Program-made: the position numbers and the translations under genes | Origin: Rhizomucor pusillus | Taxonomy: Eukaryota; Mucoromycota; Mucoromycetes; Mucorales; Lichtheimiaceae | DNA: 64,000 bases | Assembly: GCA_900175165.2 (NCBI GenBank) | Contig: FWWN02000285.1 | Location: 3,953-67,952, forward strand | Direction of reading: 5' to 3' | Notes under the pieces: generated by a model | Told to the model about the DNA's origin: nothing | Database searches by the model: none | The model's input: the letters and a program-made list of their open reading frames with translations, nothing else | Shown: piece after piece, positions 11,450 through 22,994 of the stretch | Position numbering within the stretch: position 1 is the stretch's first letter | Layout of the letters: each line of letters starts with the position of its first letter

Positions 11450-12815
11450 TGGAAGAAACTTGGTCCAACTACAAGACAAAGCCAGCAACTGCCAGCCTGT
11501 ACACTGAAGATGCCGCGGTGATCTATGTGCCCACCGGTGCAGGCGCTCGAGGCAGTGCACAGATCCGGAGATTCTACTTGCAGCCCGGATTTTCACAAAA
11601 GGCCAATACATTGAACGAACAGGTGCACAGTAAAGTTATCGCAGGCAATCGAATTATCGAGGAGGCCGAGTGGAATATTACATTCCACGGTGGCGAATGT
11701 ACCTGGCTCGCACCAAACGTCGACGAGGGACTTTTGGTAATTTATTTCTTGTGTCACCTGATTCGAGGACATTGTTAATTAAAGCTCACTCGCTACTCCC
11801 ATCTTCAAGATGAATGCAACAATTAAATTACCTGTGGTAAGTAAATGGAAACCAAGATATCTGATTTTGCAATATCTTATCATCATCCATCATTCCAACT
11901 GCTAATCCTACCTACGTTTTCCTACCTACGTTTTTAGGTCATTTCTGCAACGTTTGAGGGTTCGCAGATCGCGTTGCTACGTGTTTATTGGGACCAGGCC
12001 ACGGTGTTGAAACAATTGCGTGTGATTTCCGATCGACAGAAATGGCCAGTGCTCGGCTCAGTCCAAGTAGAAGCATTGAAGATGCCGCAGACGATGCCCC
12101 TGAATCCTTTCCAAACTGACGCCGCTGATCTAGCTCCTCCCGTGAAGAAAGTATGTACAATTGGTGATTATTTACACACTACAAATTGAACTTTAATGCA
12201 AATGGGTAATTTTGTAAAGGCTCCTGGACAGAAAACTCTGGCAATTGATGGTAGGTCGAAACTTAATAATAATACGTATACATTGCAGCGGTTGATATGT
12301 ACTTATTTTTTGCATAAAATCAGCGCCAGGACGAGTGTTTGGACCGGTACGACCAGAAGACGAGGTTAGTCGCCCTGTACGTCGTAATCTCCAGGCTCCC
12401 TCTAGAAACATCTTCGCCTATGAACCGACACCGGAACGCCCAAGCAAAGCGCATGACCCACACCGCCTCGATGCATCTTTTAGCTTTGCTCACGACGAAA
12501 GCAGTCCTTCACCAAAAACACCCACTCCTGCTTCTCCCCCGCAGTCGCAACCGAAAACCACCCGAACAGAGCGTAACATTTTTGCATCGTATGGGGAAGA
12601 TCCAGTCGATGACTTGACCCACAAAACTGCATCTTTGAACACTTCCACCAAACGCCAACAACCACAGCAGCAACAGACTCGGTAAGTATCTCCTCCTCCT
12701 CCTTTTTTTCCTTGATGAATCTTTTATTGTCTTGCATTGTAGTATTTTAAGTTTCTATACACTAACATGCCGTTCTTTTCGTGCTTGCTTTAGCAACATC
12801 CTCTTCCATGAATGA
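11450..12815 (+). CDS. NTF2-like domain protein with repeated C-terminal RNIF motifs
   Basis: Multi-exon gene. The N-terminal part is an NTF2/SnoaL-like alpha+beta barrel: ASLYTEDAAVIYVPTGAGARG, IRRFYLQPGF, a small exon MNATIKLPVV, then ISATFEGSQIALLRVYWDQATVLKQ. The YWDQAxVLxQ ending is the hallmark of a fungal NTF2-like subfamily. A disordered tail follows, beginning RVFGPVRPEDE. It repeats a short motif three times: SRNIFAYEP, ERNIFASYGED and, as the last residues of the protein, RNILFHE. The motif recalls NIF-type repeats in microtubule-associated HN1/Jupiter-like proteins, but this is only a visual likeness. The final exon is tiny (from about 12794). The gene converges with the GT15 gene, with 77 bp between stops. 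The ligand or enzyme activity cannot be told. Confidence 0.75.
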
Positions 12816-12892
12816 ATAATATCGCAGATTAAGTTGAAAAAGATATAAATATTATAAAGTTATAATCATTACGAGCGTTGTTTTTTTTTTCG

Positions 12893-14230
12893 TTAAAAGA
12901 AGCGAAGGCAGCTGTACCCATCAAAATCGAAATTCTGCGAGGGCTGACAGCTGCATTTTGAGTATATAGATAGCGAGGGCGGGCAGTGGGTAAAGAAGTT
13001 GGCAACGCGATAGCCAATGTTTTGCCAAAACTGGATTTGCTGCTTCTCCAAAAAAAGCACGGCTCCGAGTGTTTGAATGACAGGGTCGCCCCTAAGCAGT
13101 TACACATCGCGTAAACAAATACTGAAAACACATGAACAATCACGTTTGTCTTGTTACCATCTTTCGTAAAATATACCACCGCTCTTGTCAATAAAATCAA
13201 AGTACGTTTGGTATTGTTCTCCCCGGAAGAAGTTGAGATCGGCAATCTATGCATGAAGTCAGACAATATGTCACGATCAGCAAGAAGGGGGCCAAATGAA
13301 GCCAACCTGGAAATTGCTCCAAAAATGACATCGGTTGAAACCACCAGTTTGTGCATCAATGATAAAGTGCCACAGGGTATTGGGACCCGTCTTGGGCTGG
13401 ATAATGTCAGGATGTTGACCAGCAAACTCCATGACCGTGTTGAACAGCGACGGGATCGTTTCTTCATATTCGTACAGTGCCATTGAAAACGAAATCTTCT
13501 TGCCGTGATCAAACATAAACTGAAATGGATCAAACAGGATTGGACACATATACTCTGTGCCAGGTTCAAACCGCCAGTAGTAATCAATATCTTCCAATGC
13601 CGGGTGCCTGAATACGTCCTCGCACGTAAGTTTTACATTATCCTTCCCTCTTATTTCCTAGATATCTTGCCTAAATATCATGCCAGCCATGAATCGCGCG
13701 GCAAATCGATAGTCCTCGCTGTCTCCAAACATGATCTCCCGTTCTCCCATATCAATGCGTGCCTGCGCTGCCTTGGCTCTGTCGGTTTGGTTGTGATAAC
13801 CGTACATTTCCGGCCCCAATTCGTAAAATACTACATCACCGTGCGCTATTGAGCTTGCAAGCTCCTTAAACTCATCCGTCAGGACATCGTTGGAGAAAAT
13901 GATATATGGATACCCATAGTCCTTGTTAAAGTTGTCTTCAAGGTCGCGGATCGTCTGTCGAAGGCTGCTGAGTGCTGCGCGATCGCCTTTGGTCAATGTC
14001 ACAAAGGCTGCTTTGAAATTTGGATTCGGCTGCCTCAGGCTGCTGGGTGCTGTGTAATTCCACTGATTCGAGTAAGTCGGTAAGGATGATGACCAAAGAG
14101 GACCTGACGGTACAGTTGTATATAGCGACGCCCGGTAAGATAGCACCAGGTATACTCCCAGAGATATTGCAAAAAGCAACCCGGCTATGCGCAGGACGGT
14201 ACGCCGTTTGAACGAATGAATCAGCGTCAT
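12893..14230 (-). CDS. GT15 (KRE2/KTR) alpha-1,2-mannosyltransferase
   Basis: Type II Golgi enzyme that adds alpha-1,2-mannose to N- and O-glycans using GDP-mannose. The ATG at 14230 gives a short cytosolic tail (MTLIHSFKRR), then a signal anchor (IAGLLFAISLGVYLVLSY) and a stem. The catalytic domain shows family landmarks: AAFVTLTKGDR, GYPYIIFSNDVLTDEF, HPALEDIDYYWRFEPG, CPILFDPFQFMF, FNRCHFWSNFQV, then DLNFFRGEQYQTYFDFID and GGIFYERW. The last exon reads GDPVIQTLGAVLF and ends in a Cys-rich tail after THCPP. The DYYWRFEPG motif includes the putative catalytic Glu. One intron (13608-13670) begins with GC instead of GT, which is needed to keep the frame from MIF into RHPALED. A second mannosyltransferase gene lies 2 kb upstream. 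Confidence 0.9.
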
Positions 14231-14427
14231 GGCAGAGCAGCAGCAGCACTGCGGGAGGGTCAACTTGACAATTGCACAAATTATCCCAAGTTTATGAAAA
14301 CTTGTGAGCGGGGTGTACAAGTCCGCCCATAGTGATCGACGCTTTAGGTTACTCAAACGTTGCTAAATGCAATGTATTCATGTGGGAGAAGCAATGACAT
14401 TTAAACATGCATACATAGGATGGAAAA

Positions 14428-15930
14428 TTATAAAAAGTAATCGGGTAATGACTTTTTCATACTCGGCCCACGGCTATCCTGCTGTTCCGTGATTACAGAA
14501 AACCGAGTTAGCAAATTGCAGAGCCCATACGCCGTGGTGATCACCAACCTGAGGAGCTGCTTCGAATATTTTATACTCTCTATTCAGATTATCGTCCAGC
14601 TTCAAAATTGCGGCGATGTTCCCACACCTAATATCCTTCCTTCTTAGTCCTTGTAAGTCTATCCTCACCGTGGTATACTTGCCTGTAACAATAATTTGGC
14701 GCAGACCACACGGTCACTACTGTGTTGTTAAACATCAGTTTATATCCTTCCATCACCAATTGATGTGCTCGTGCAATTAGTTCGAGATCATTGGCATGTA
14801 AAAACTATAAAAAGATATTTAGTTATTATCTGCCAATTTAGATCCCTAAATTAGCTTATCTCTTGCTTGTCCACTTACGGATTCTACAACATCGCCTCCA
14901 AAGAGGTATCCTGCACCTCTTGGACTGTAGCCCCATCCATCAATTTCTGGCAAATGAGAAGTCAGCGTAAAACGAAAAGCAACTGGGAACATGGCATGTC
15001 GTGCTCTCACCATCAGGATCAGACCACAAAAGATCACACATGGCGCCATCATGTGGTACTTCTTGCTTCCGGTCAATCGTCCGTATTTGGTCAAGTGTGT
15101 TTATGCTTGGCGATAATCCACCGTGAACGCAAAAGATCTTGTCGTCAATGATGGCGCTTAAAGACAGGTAATCAAATACTTCGCAGCAGTATCGCCAGAC
15201 ATTTGCTGTGCCATATTTCCTGATACATTCTTCGTAGAATCCATAGACCTGTGTAATTTGTCGACTCTCGTGGTTTCCTCGAATTAACGTGATGCGGTCT
15301 GGATATCTCACTTTGAGTGCAAGCAACAAAAGAAACGTCTCCACAGAGTAGTATCCTCTATCGACAAAATCGCCTAGAATACGAGGCTCAATATCCGTCT
15401 ACGGATTTGCCTTGCTTTCCTTCGTTTCTCGTACCCATAAATAAGTAGTTCGTGTCCGGACACTCGCCGCCTACTCGGAAGAGTTCTTGCAAATCATGGA
15501 ATTGGCCTAGAAACAAACAAAGAAAACAAAAAAGACACAAAAGCAAAATGATTTATGAATATCTCACACATGACCGCCCACGCAGAGGCATAGTAAGAAA
15601 GCAAAGAAGCTCTCATAAGAACGTTACCGTGAATATCGCCGCAAATCTACACAAAGCAGGCCGATTTAGCGAATCGCACAAAATGGAGTTGGGCCTTTCC
15701 GCTTTGCATCACACACTCACAGTGACGGGCGCATCCACACGTTGAACATTGCTCTCTTCTACCAGAATCTCTCTAGCCTTCTGGCATAGCTCCTTGACTT
15801 CTTGCTCAGAAATTATTTCGCCCCGTCGTAGTTGATCGAGCTGTCTGTTGGCATTGCAATAGATTTATCACTAAACGGAAGCAGTCGATAAGCCATACGC
15901 TGTAGCTACGTACTTGTCGAGCTGGCCCAT
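14428..15930 (-). CDS. Serine/threonine protein phosphatase 4 catalytic subunit
   Basis: PP2A-type metallophosphatase acting with PP4 regulatory subunits in DNA-damage recovery and chromosome functions. The ATG at 15930 starts [15 protein letters not shown], followed by [17 protein letters not shown]. The metal-binding motifs are split by introns but all present: [34 protein letters not shown], then [13 protein letters not shown] and [31 protein letters not shown] and [13 protein letters not shown] match PP4 better than PP2A or PP6. After a last intron the protein ends KKSLPDYFL, the conserved C-terminus that is carboxymethylated in this family. Length is about the usual 307 residues. Most introns are short GT-AG. 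Confidence 0.93.
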
Positions 15931-16188
15931 GAAGCAAAAGAAAAAAATAACCGGAATGGGGACGGGTTGGACGATCTGTGCAGGAGAGGGAGGTAAAAAA
16001 AAAAGCGGACGATAGGTTAAGGGAAAGAGCACAGTGCCACAACGAACGATTGAATAACCCCGCACTGTTTGCAAACAAAAAAAAAAGGTTGAGGGCAACG
16101 ATGAATGTTAAAAGAAGATGATACTATTGTGTAAAAAGAAAAAATTAAATGCAAGTACAATGCTTAAGGATGCAGTAGTGAATGACTA

Positions 16189-18071
16189 TTATGATGGTGG
16201 AGATTGTCGCGATTCTATCTCTTCTTCTTCTGCTGATTGCTTCTCCTTGCGCTGCCGAGGCTGCCACAACCCTTGCTCGATAAGCTGTTCATCCTTCCTC
16301 CGTTGCCTGTCCAATTCGACGTATTTGAGTGCTAATTCACGTTCTTCCTTTGTAAACTCGTGTATCCGATCGGTTTCCTTGATACACGAGTCTTCAAAGT
16401 GCCAATCTTGACCTTCGGCATAGTGAGTAAACTTCAAGTATCTATCAGGCCATTTGTTCTTGTCCCGCAAGAGCCCTCCGTTCCACCACAGCGGTTTGCG
16501 ATCTACGCCTAGGTGGAGCTGGTTACCGCACACGGTGGAGGGATCGCCTGCATCGCCAAGTCCTCCGATAACTGCACCATATGATTTGATAAATGAATAT
16601 GGCGTCTGCATCATTTCAAAGCCGACCCAGAACGTCTTTACAAAAATGGGAATTAGGGCAATTAACCACAAAAGTCAAAATCTGTTATCGCCCCAAAACA
16701 CACCTCTTTGTCACCGTGGATATGCTTGTAAGTCACGTGGTCGCGTTCCCTTCGATCATTCATTTTGCAAGTGGCCAAGAGACCAAGCATTACTCGGCGT
16801 TTGTCCATGACGACGACACCTGACTCTTGTTCGTGTGCAGTCTTGAACTTCCACCATCGGCTCTTCTCTACGAGCGAACTCTTTGTAGGCAAGAAGGATG
16901 ATAGCCACAATCGGCCAGTTTCCCATCCCGGGAACAACGTTCTGTCATAGAAGAATAGCGCACCTGTTTTGCGATAGCCTGCATCGTCAAACAGCGTATC
17001 GGGCTTCTTGAAAAAGTACGCGTCGGCGTCCATGAGGATAACCTCTCTGAAACTGCTGGCAAGGACGGCGTATGGCTTCAATGCCCAGCCGCCGAACCGC
17101 GTGTACCAGTCGTTCACGTAATCGATTATTTTGCGTGTTTTGACATTGGTAAACTCTGTTTCGAGATAGAGTCGCCGCATCTCGCTCAAATCGTCGTCCC
17201 GAATATAAAATACTTCGATTGGCAGGTTTGATTTCAGAACTTCGCGGATACTCCTGATCGCAGTTGCAGCGTATTGGAACTGATGGTTGCCAATGCAAAT
17301 CACGATTCCTCGGCCCGAAGTCTGGTTAGTAATGTGGAATGCATTTTCCCAATGCGGTTGCAACCATGGATACAGTGTTTTTTCGATATTCAGATACAAG
17401 GACCATGCGGGGTCGTTGCGATAATCAATCTCATCCCCAGCAATGATCTGGTCAAAATACTGAAAGAGTGATTTGTAAACCCGTTGCTGCACAGTCAATG
17501 TCTTGAAATTGGGCATAATTTCGGGACTTGTCAAGAGATCCGCTTGCAGAGACTGCCCCAATGCTGTCTGTAAAAACGCCATGTCCGAATCTGGATGTAG
17601 TTATTTATAGCAATTAGAGGGAGAGAAATCCCAAGCAATAATTATTTGAGCAGCATTTACCTGTCCATGGAGGTACCGGCGTGGGCACTGCAATATCGTG
17701 TGTAAACCCAAGATGCCGCATGCTCTCGTCGTTGGCAACAATTACTGTAAAATTCGAGCACAACATACATGTCAGTCTATTGTTGTTGCCAGTAAAATAC
17801 TCCAATTGGATATCGTACCAGGCTCGATTACGCTTCGTCGACTTTCGATCAATTGAATCCTCGCACGACGCTGTTCTTCTTCGAGAGCAAGCTGCCGTTG
17901 TCGCTCTAGTTCCACTTGCTCTGCTGTGCTGGCAGCAGCTGACGTCTCGCTCTTGTCATTCTCTTTGGCTAATCGCGTCGGGATCTGCAACGTGAAAAGG
18001 AACAGTGCCAGCAAGCACAGGAGTAACAGCGGCGCCCCTCGCAACAATCGCGATTGTGGCCGTATGTGCAT
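16189..18071 (-). CDS. GT71 (MNN1-type) alpha-1,3-mannosyltransferase
   Basis: Type II Golgi protein that caps mannan or O-glycan chains with alpha-1,3-mannose. The ATG at 18071 gives MHIRPQSRLLRG, a signal anchor (APLLLLCLLALFLFTLQI) and a Gln/Glu-rich coiled stem. The joined exons read VIVANDESMRHLGF, PVPPWTDSDMAFLQTALGQ and then a long catalytic exon. The catalytic exon contains GIVICIGNHQFQYAATAIRS, LPIEVFYIRDDDLS, GGWALKPYAVLASSFREVIL, the DxD motif in LMDADAYFFKKPDTLF, TGALFFYDR and ESGVVVMDKRR. The last exon starts TFWVGFEMM and ends in a charged Lys/Glu/Gln tail. All inferred introns keep frame. Substrate linkage is inferred from family only. Confidence 0.88.
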
Positions 18072-18559
18072 TTAGACAACAGTCAGTGAGGAAAGCGGGA
18101 AGTCTGAAGAAAGAGAGCGTGGGCCACACGAAACGCATAGAGATATTGCTTTCTCTCGTGTAACCATCATTGTCTGGAACAATGTCAACATGGCTGTAAA
18201 GTGGGTCCATCGACCTGTGTGCCTGGAATTGCTGAAGCTTGCCCGAATTCTCCGCCAAATTCAAGCGGCACGAGCATGCAGTGCTTTTTTATGAGGCGCA
18301 TCGCAACTCTGCATTACCTACATACTTTTTCTAATCTCGGTATATATTTGTTTGCTCACATTGCTGACAATTACAAGGCTGATTGTGGAAACAATTGCTG
18401 GACACCTATCCATTTTTCAGACCCATTGAGGTTTACGGAGGCCAGCTTGTCGTAACGTGTGTGTCATTTTCATGGTATACTTATAATGGGGAAACAAAGA
18501 AAACAATGATAGGGAATAGGTTGATATCGCGTGAGTGGAAAGGAGGAATCCTACTTCAA
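18072..18559. other. Intergenic spacer, GT71 start / DSP stop
   Basis: About 490 bp between two genes on the same strand. It should contain the 3' end of the phosphatase transcript and the GT71 promoter. Open frames here are short. I see nothing else. Confidence 0.5.
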
Positions 18560-20426
18560 TCAGGAGCCATTACCGTTGCTGTTACTGTTGCTGCGGTAAC
18601 TGTTACTACTACTTCCATTGCCACTACTGTTATTTTTCCATGCCATTTGCAGTTTGCCCAATGCCAGCTGTGAGCCGGGACTGGGAGGGTTGGTCTGCCA
18701 GTCCAATGTCGCGAAATTGCTGACTTTGCCATGTACGCTTTGTTCCAACTTTAAAAGCTCAGCGACAAACCCAATGTTAGGAGACATGGTAGGTCGAGCC
18801 TTAATAATGTGTTGGTATGCTCGCTTCAGTGTCCAATTCTCCACGAGAACAAAATACGCAAGAATGGCAGCTACCGACCGCGATTTTCCAGCCTTGCAGT
18901 GCACATAGATGGGTTCATGATGCTTTTTGGCATCAACTACATAAGAAAAAAACGCGTCAAAGTTCATTTCTAACGTGCTATATGCTTATGATCGTACCAA
19001 TAATTTGGACTGCTTTGCGTAACGTTTCTTCGAGATTCTGCATCTCGACTGTGTCGCGAGCAGCCACCTTGCTGTACTTTATGACCTGCTTTAGTCCGGG
19101 AACATCATCGTCGCACTCTTCCGCCATATTGAGGATTCTCTTGATAGAGTGGGACTGCAGCTTGGATACTTGATCAGGTGTTGATATCTCTGGACCAAGG
19201 AACAGAAATCCAGGTACGATTTCTGAGATGACAAACTCGTACTCTGCATCTGTCTGTGGAGTCATGGGTGACGCGGATGGCTTATTGATGGGAGGCGCAG
19301 AGTGCAGTTCCTCAAACGGATGCGCAGGCATGGTTGAAGTTGCAGGACTAGTCTCTGCAATATCAGCGAGATCAGGTGGATTGAATTGGATGCCATGTGA
19401 CACGTTCCTGCTGTCGTGTCGTTGCTGTTTATCATTTGTTGCTAATTTCGACCGGGTGCTCCTACGTCTAGAGCGAGCGAAGGAGGTGCTGGTATCTAAT
19501 GTGAATAGACTCGCTCTGCGCTGCACGTTGGTATCGACATTGTTCATGGGCGACGTTGCAGAGGAAAGGGTGCTGGCACTTCGCGATTGCATGGGCGTTA
19601 CTATTCTTAGATGGTTGGGTCTCTTGGTAGCCTCGTCCCCATCATTAGGCCACGTTCCCCAGCAAGCCGTCTTGAGCACTGACGGATCGGTGCCTGTTAA
19701 ATACGTCGACCGTGTATCCCATTCCTTAAATGCTGTGAACCCTCCCTCGAGACTATAAAGCTGTATTCTATACGGCGACCGCTGCTGTCTGCAGAACGCT
19801 CGTTCCAGAGCTCCCAGAACGATGGATACATGCGAATCCTCGTCAGCGTCTCGTTCGTCGTACACGACTATCTGAGCCGCTCTCTTGGATTGTTTGTGTC
19901 TTCTCTGCCAATCAACGTAGAACTGCTTTCCTTCCACCGTCGATATAAAACTTTCCAAATTGAAGTTGGATGCGGTACCTCTGCGGTACCGTTTCACTAG
20001 CAGGCTTGGCAAACTGACATTGATAGACTGTCGTATTCTGATCCTTTCATATGAACTGTAATCTCGCATATCTATCAGCAGCGGCATGCTAGCCTCGCTG
20101 TTTTTGAGCATGATGCCGAGCTGGGAAGGATCTATCAGCGTGACGCTTGGCGACTCGGATACGCCGAATAATTCTTCAATGCTATCTCGTTTACCACGGC
20201 GCAAGTCTGTGCTCTTTTGGCGCCGAGCCTCGGACGGTCGGCTCGAGGAGCGTCGACCGGTTTGTGCGTGCTGCTGGGTGGGAGTTGCGGGGGCTGACCT
20301 GCGTTGCTTAGCCTTGTGAGATGAGAACTTAGGAGGTCGAGTTTCGGCAATGTTGAGCTGCTGTAGAGCGTCCGTCAGAACCGACGGCGACGATGGGGGC
20401 GGTGCAGTGGACATGACGGATTGCAT
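18560..20426 (-). CDS. Rhodanese plus dual-specificity phosphatase (MAPK phosphatase-like)
   Basis: Likely negative regulator of MAP kinases. After a Ser/Arg/Pro-rich N-terminus comes a rhodanese-like MAPK-docking domain (MPLLIDMRDYSSYERIRIRQ, IVVYDERDADEDSH, LYSLEGGFTAFKEWDT). A basic Ser-rich linker follows, then the catalytic domain: ISEIVPGFLFLGPEIS, IKRILNMAEECDDDVP, and in the last exon the active site HCKAGKSRS with Cys and Arg in place. The C-terminus is an Asn/Ser/Gly-rich run (SSGNGSSSNSYRSNSNSNGN). The shape matches yeast Msg5/Sdp1 and metazoan DUSPs with a CH2 domain. The rhodanese domain seems to lack an active-site Cys, as expected for a docking domain. A small upstream exon (near 20500-20580, Arg/Ser/Pro-rich) may add residues before the ATG at 20426. 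Confidence 0.85.
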
Positions 20427-21185
20427 GGAAGAGTTGTTTGTGCTATCAGCACACAGACTCGTATGAAAACGTGACGGACAGTACTAGACTGACGTTTGAA
20501 AGGTGAGCGCGGGCTGAGCTGCTGTTCTCCTGACAAAGGACGACGAGGCTGAGGGCTCACCTTGCTGCATTGAAGCCTCATCGTTCTCCGCACATGCACT
20601 TGCCCTAAATGGATTGAGGCAGAAAAACCAAAACATTTATTACTCCATTCACTCACAAACCCGTACCTGTCCAAGCCAGCTTGCCACGACAGCGCAGCGT
20701 AATGCTGCTTGCTTTTATCCATGTGCTTTTCTCAGCTGCTTACCGCATACGCTTACCATTGATGGCTCATCTTCGGGGTATGATTATTACGTATAAATAA
20801 CGAGAGGTTACTGGACATGTCTTTCTTGTGTTCAGATACCAAGCGATTAATTGGTTCATCGAAAGGTCCAAACGGCGTAGAATGAGTAGTTTAAAGACAA
20901 CTGACAGATACGACACACTTTAAATTGTTAAATTTTCTTGACAAAAATAAGGAAATACTTTTAGAATATAGGTATTATTCATAATTTGATTAAATAGTTT
21001 GTATTTGTTCTCCATAAAAAGATATCCAAAAAGTAGGGCATGGCTGGAGGCAGTGGTCGGAGTTTATGGTGGTTGGAGGCAGTGGTGCTGAAGTTTTTCT
21101 GCAGTTCTTGAATATCCCCTTGGCATACATCGGTCTCCGTCGTCTCCGTCGTCTCCTCCCGTCCACAGTGGCAACCGTCCGCAAC
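20427..21185. other. Upstream region of the phosphatase gene
   Basis: Contains a possible 5' exon or leader of the phosphatase (about 20500-20720, minus strand) and a TATA-like gtataaataa near 20789-20798. Beyond 20830 the DNA becomes AT-rich and marks the entry into the transposon-relic region. No complete gene is visible. Confidence 0.4.
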
Positions 21186-21599
21186 ATTGCATGTCTCTAG
21201 AATATGCTGCGAGCAGGACAGGCATTTGTTGCGTGTTCCGGCTGCCATTACGTTCACTATCCTTCCAAAGATGAGCAGTGGGGAAGAACGTTTTGCGAAT
21301 TCGTAAAGTTTCCCGACCAAGTCTCAGCAGCACAGCGAGAGCCTTGCAACACGCCCTTGTTCGACGTACGCAATGGGAACTACTTTGCCGCAAAGGTCTT
21401 TACGTTCCAAAAGGTCAGCAGCAGTTTGGCACGCATGATGCGCAGAGGTGGATTCGATAAAAAACTTGAGCACTGGCGAAATAGTACGACGTCTATGATG
21501 GCCGCATGTGGACACAAGTACCAGACCTTGACTCCACTCCTGGCCACCATATTCCGTTATCAACAAGCCAAGATCTCTGCTGCTCACGCCGAATATTGA
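21186..21599 (+). pseudogene. Tnp2/CACTA-like transposase fragment
   Basis: Open frame of about 130 codons ending at 21599. It has a Cys-rich beginning (FVACSGCHYVHYP) and then AKVFTFQKVSSSLARMMRRGG and FDKKLEHWRNST. That order, a zinc-binding patch followed by a 'K-V-F-x-[FY]-x-P-L..L..L..RPGF....HWR' segment, is what I know from the N-terminal part of fungal Tnp2 (Transposase_21) proteins. There is no proper start codon context and no catalytic part downstream, so this is a truncated relic at best. The opposite strand is also open here, so the call rests only on this motif order. Confidence 0.4.
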
Positions 21600-21760
21600 C
21601 TGGTTCCAAGTGTCGATAAGAAGGGCACATATTCCAGCACATGCCATGTCATATATCATTATTGAAGACCACGATTACCCGTTGCAAAAATTGGCCTCAA
21701 TACTTCATTGTCTATACCGTTCTTCGTTTGCTTCCTTTCTTTTTGCTTCTAATCATATCC

Positions 21761-22044
21761 TATGACATTTTGCTTTCTGATTTTGAATATAAAGAAAATT
21801 TCTGTAATGCTACGAGGATACTCTTGTCGTTTGGCCGAGTAGGATCAAACGGGACCGTCAAGGTGGTGATTGTGCTATCGGCGTCCCCAGAAATGCTACC
21901 ACGACTGCTCGTATCGCTGCTATCTTCGCTTTCGCTGTCCTTGTCGACCGTCCTTAATATATCCGTATCCTCGTGTATAAACGTGCATCGAACTTCATAG
22001 AGACATGCACCTGTCGAATGATACGTTGTGCAGATCTTAGTTTT
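21761..22044 (-). CDS. Probable terminal exon of an unidentified gene
   Basis: On the minus strand, after an AG at 22045, a frame runs KTKICTTYHSTGACLYEVRC, then FIHEDTDILRTVDKDSESED, a Ser/Asp-rich acidic stretch, TLTVPFDPTRPNDKSILVAL, and stops at 21763-21761. The composition (acidic linker, then a short hydrophobic-basic end) looks like a real C-terminus. An upstream minus exon at about 22225-22050 (GDMSSDIRVDLTNKQAIVYK) may belong to it, but I could not find a clean splice joining the two. The TATA-rich stretch at 22525-22545 could be the promoter. Family unknown. Confidence 0.35.
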
Positions 22045-22577
22045 CTATCGTGCGTGGCGCCGGATAGATCGTAGCTCGTGTGTCCCGTAAGCAAAACGGC
22101 ATTTTTTGTATATCTGCAACTGGTTTATAAACGATAGCCTGTTTGTTAGTGAGATCTACTCTTATATCAGACGACATGTCTCCCACATGAAGCAACTTGA
22201 CCTGCAGCGGCTCATTTCCACCCAATTATGGCACAACTCCGTCTTGCATAGCTCTGGTTTTTTGTCCGGATGGATTCCGCCCTTGGCTTTCATTCCAAGA
22301 CATTTGGCTGCCAGCGAACCAGTGCCTACCAGCACGGCACATGTTTCTTTTACACAATCGCTCGGTGAATATGCACATGCAGACGCAGCAGAGATACTCC
22401 GAACAATAAAGTAGTATGAGAAAAAGGGAAAAAGGGAGGGGAATAAAAAGGATCGATGCGAGGTTTTAGTAATATAATGTGAACTGTAAGGAAAAGAAGA
22501 GAGCAAGTAACAGCTAGACCAGATCAGATATATATATACATATGTTCTGAATTAATCTTGGCAGTGAAGTCGGCGAG

Positions 22578-22828
22578 TTACGCAGTGAGGCGTTTGATAG
22601 CGCCCACTCTGCTTTTGAACTTTAATATCTGCTTCTTATGATGAAGACGTTGGTATCTTTCGAGTACTTCGGTCGAGCGCCCGTGATCGATTGCGATTTC
22701 CTTGATAATTCTGTGCATTCTAGAGAAGGAAGGGTAAGTAAGTAGTACGCTTGTTTCCCACAACTAGTCATTTACTTCAGAAATCGTTCAACGTCATTGG
22801 GATCGTTTGACAAGCCGGCATAATCCAT
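22578..22828 (-). CDS. Small two-exon gene, 65-residue basic helical protein
   Basis: Reading from the ATG at 22828 the first exon gives MDYAGLSNDPNDVERFLK. A 55-nt GT-AG intron (gtaaatgact...ctctag) follows. The second exon continues in frame with MHRIIKEIAIDHGRSTEVLE and a basic tail (RVGAIKRLTA), with the stop at 22578. The protein is all-helical, basic at its C-terminus and has no signal or membrane segment. The intron has good donor and acceptor sites and the junction keeps frame, which supports a true gene too small for most gene finders. I do not recognise the family. It sits between transposon relics but shows no link to them. Confidence 0.6.
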
Positions 22829-22994
22829 TATGCACAAGCGAACTTTCTTAGTGCACGTTGACAAATACGAAAAAGATCTTCAAAATACATCAGCCCAACA
22901 CGAAACTTAGCTCCGGCGGGGGGCGGCAAAACTACCATCATTCTGCAGCACCTTTACAAGTTCGGTGTGCGCACGGTACCATGAACAATGCTGC

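Noticed and set aside
22106..22414. 102-codon + frame overlapping the uncertain minus-strand exons
   Set aside because: Three frames are open together here; no start context or domain supports the + frame.
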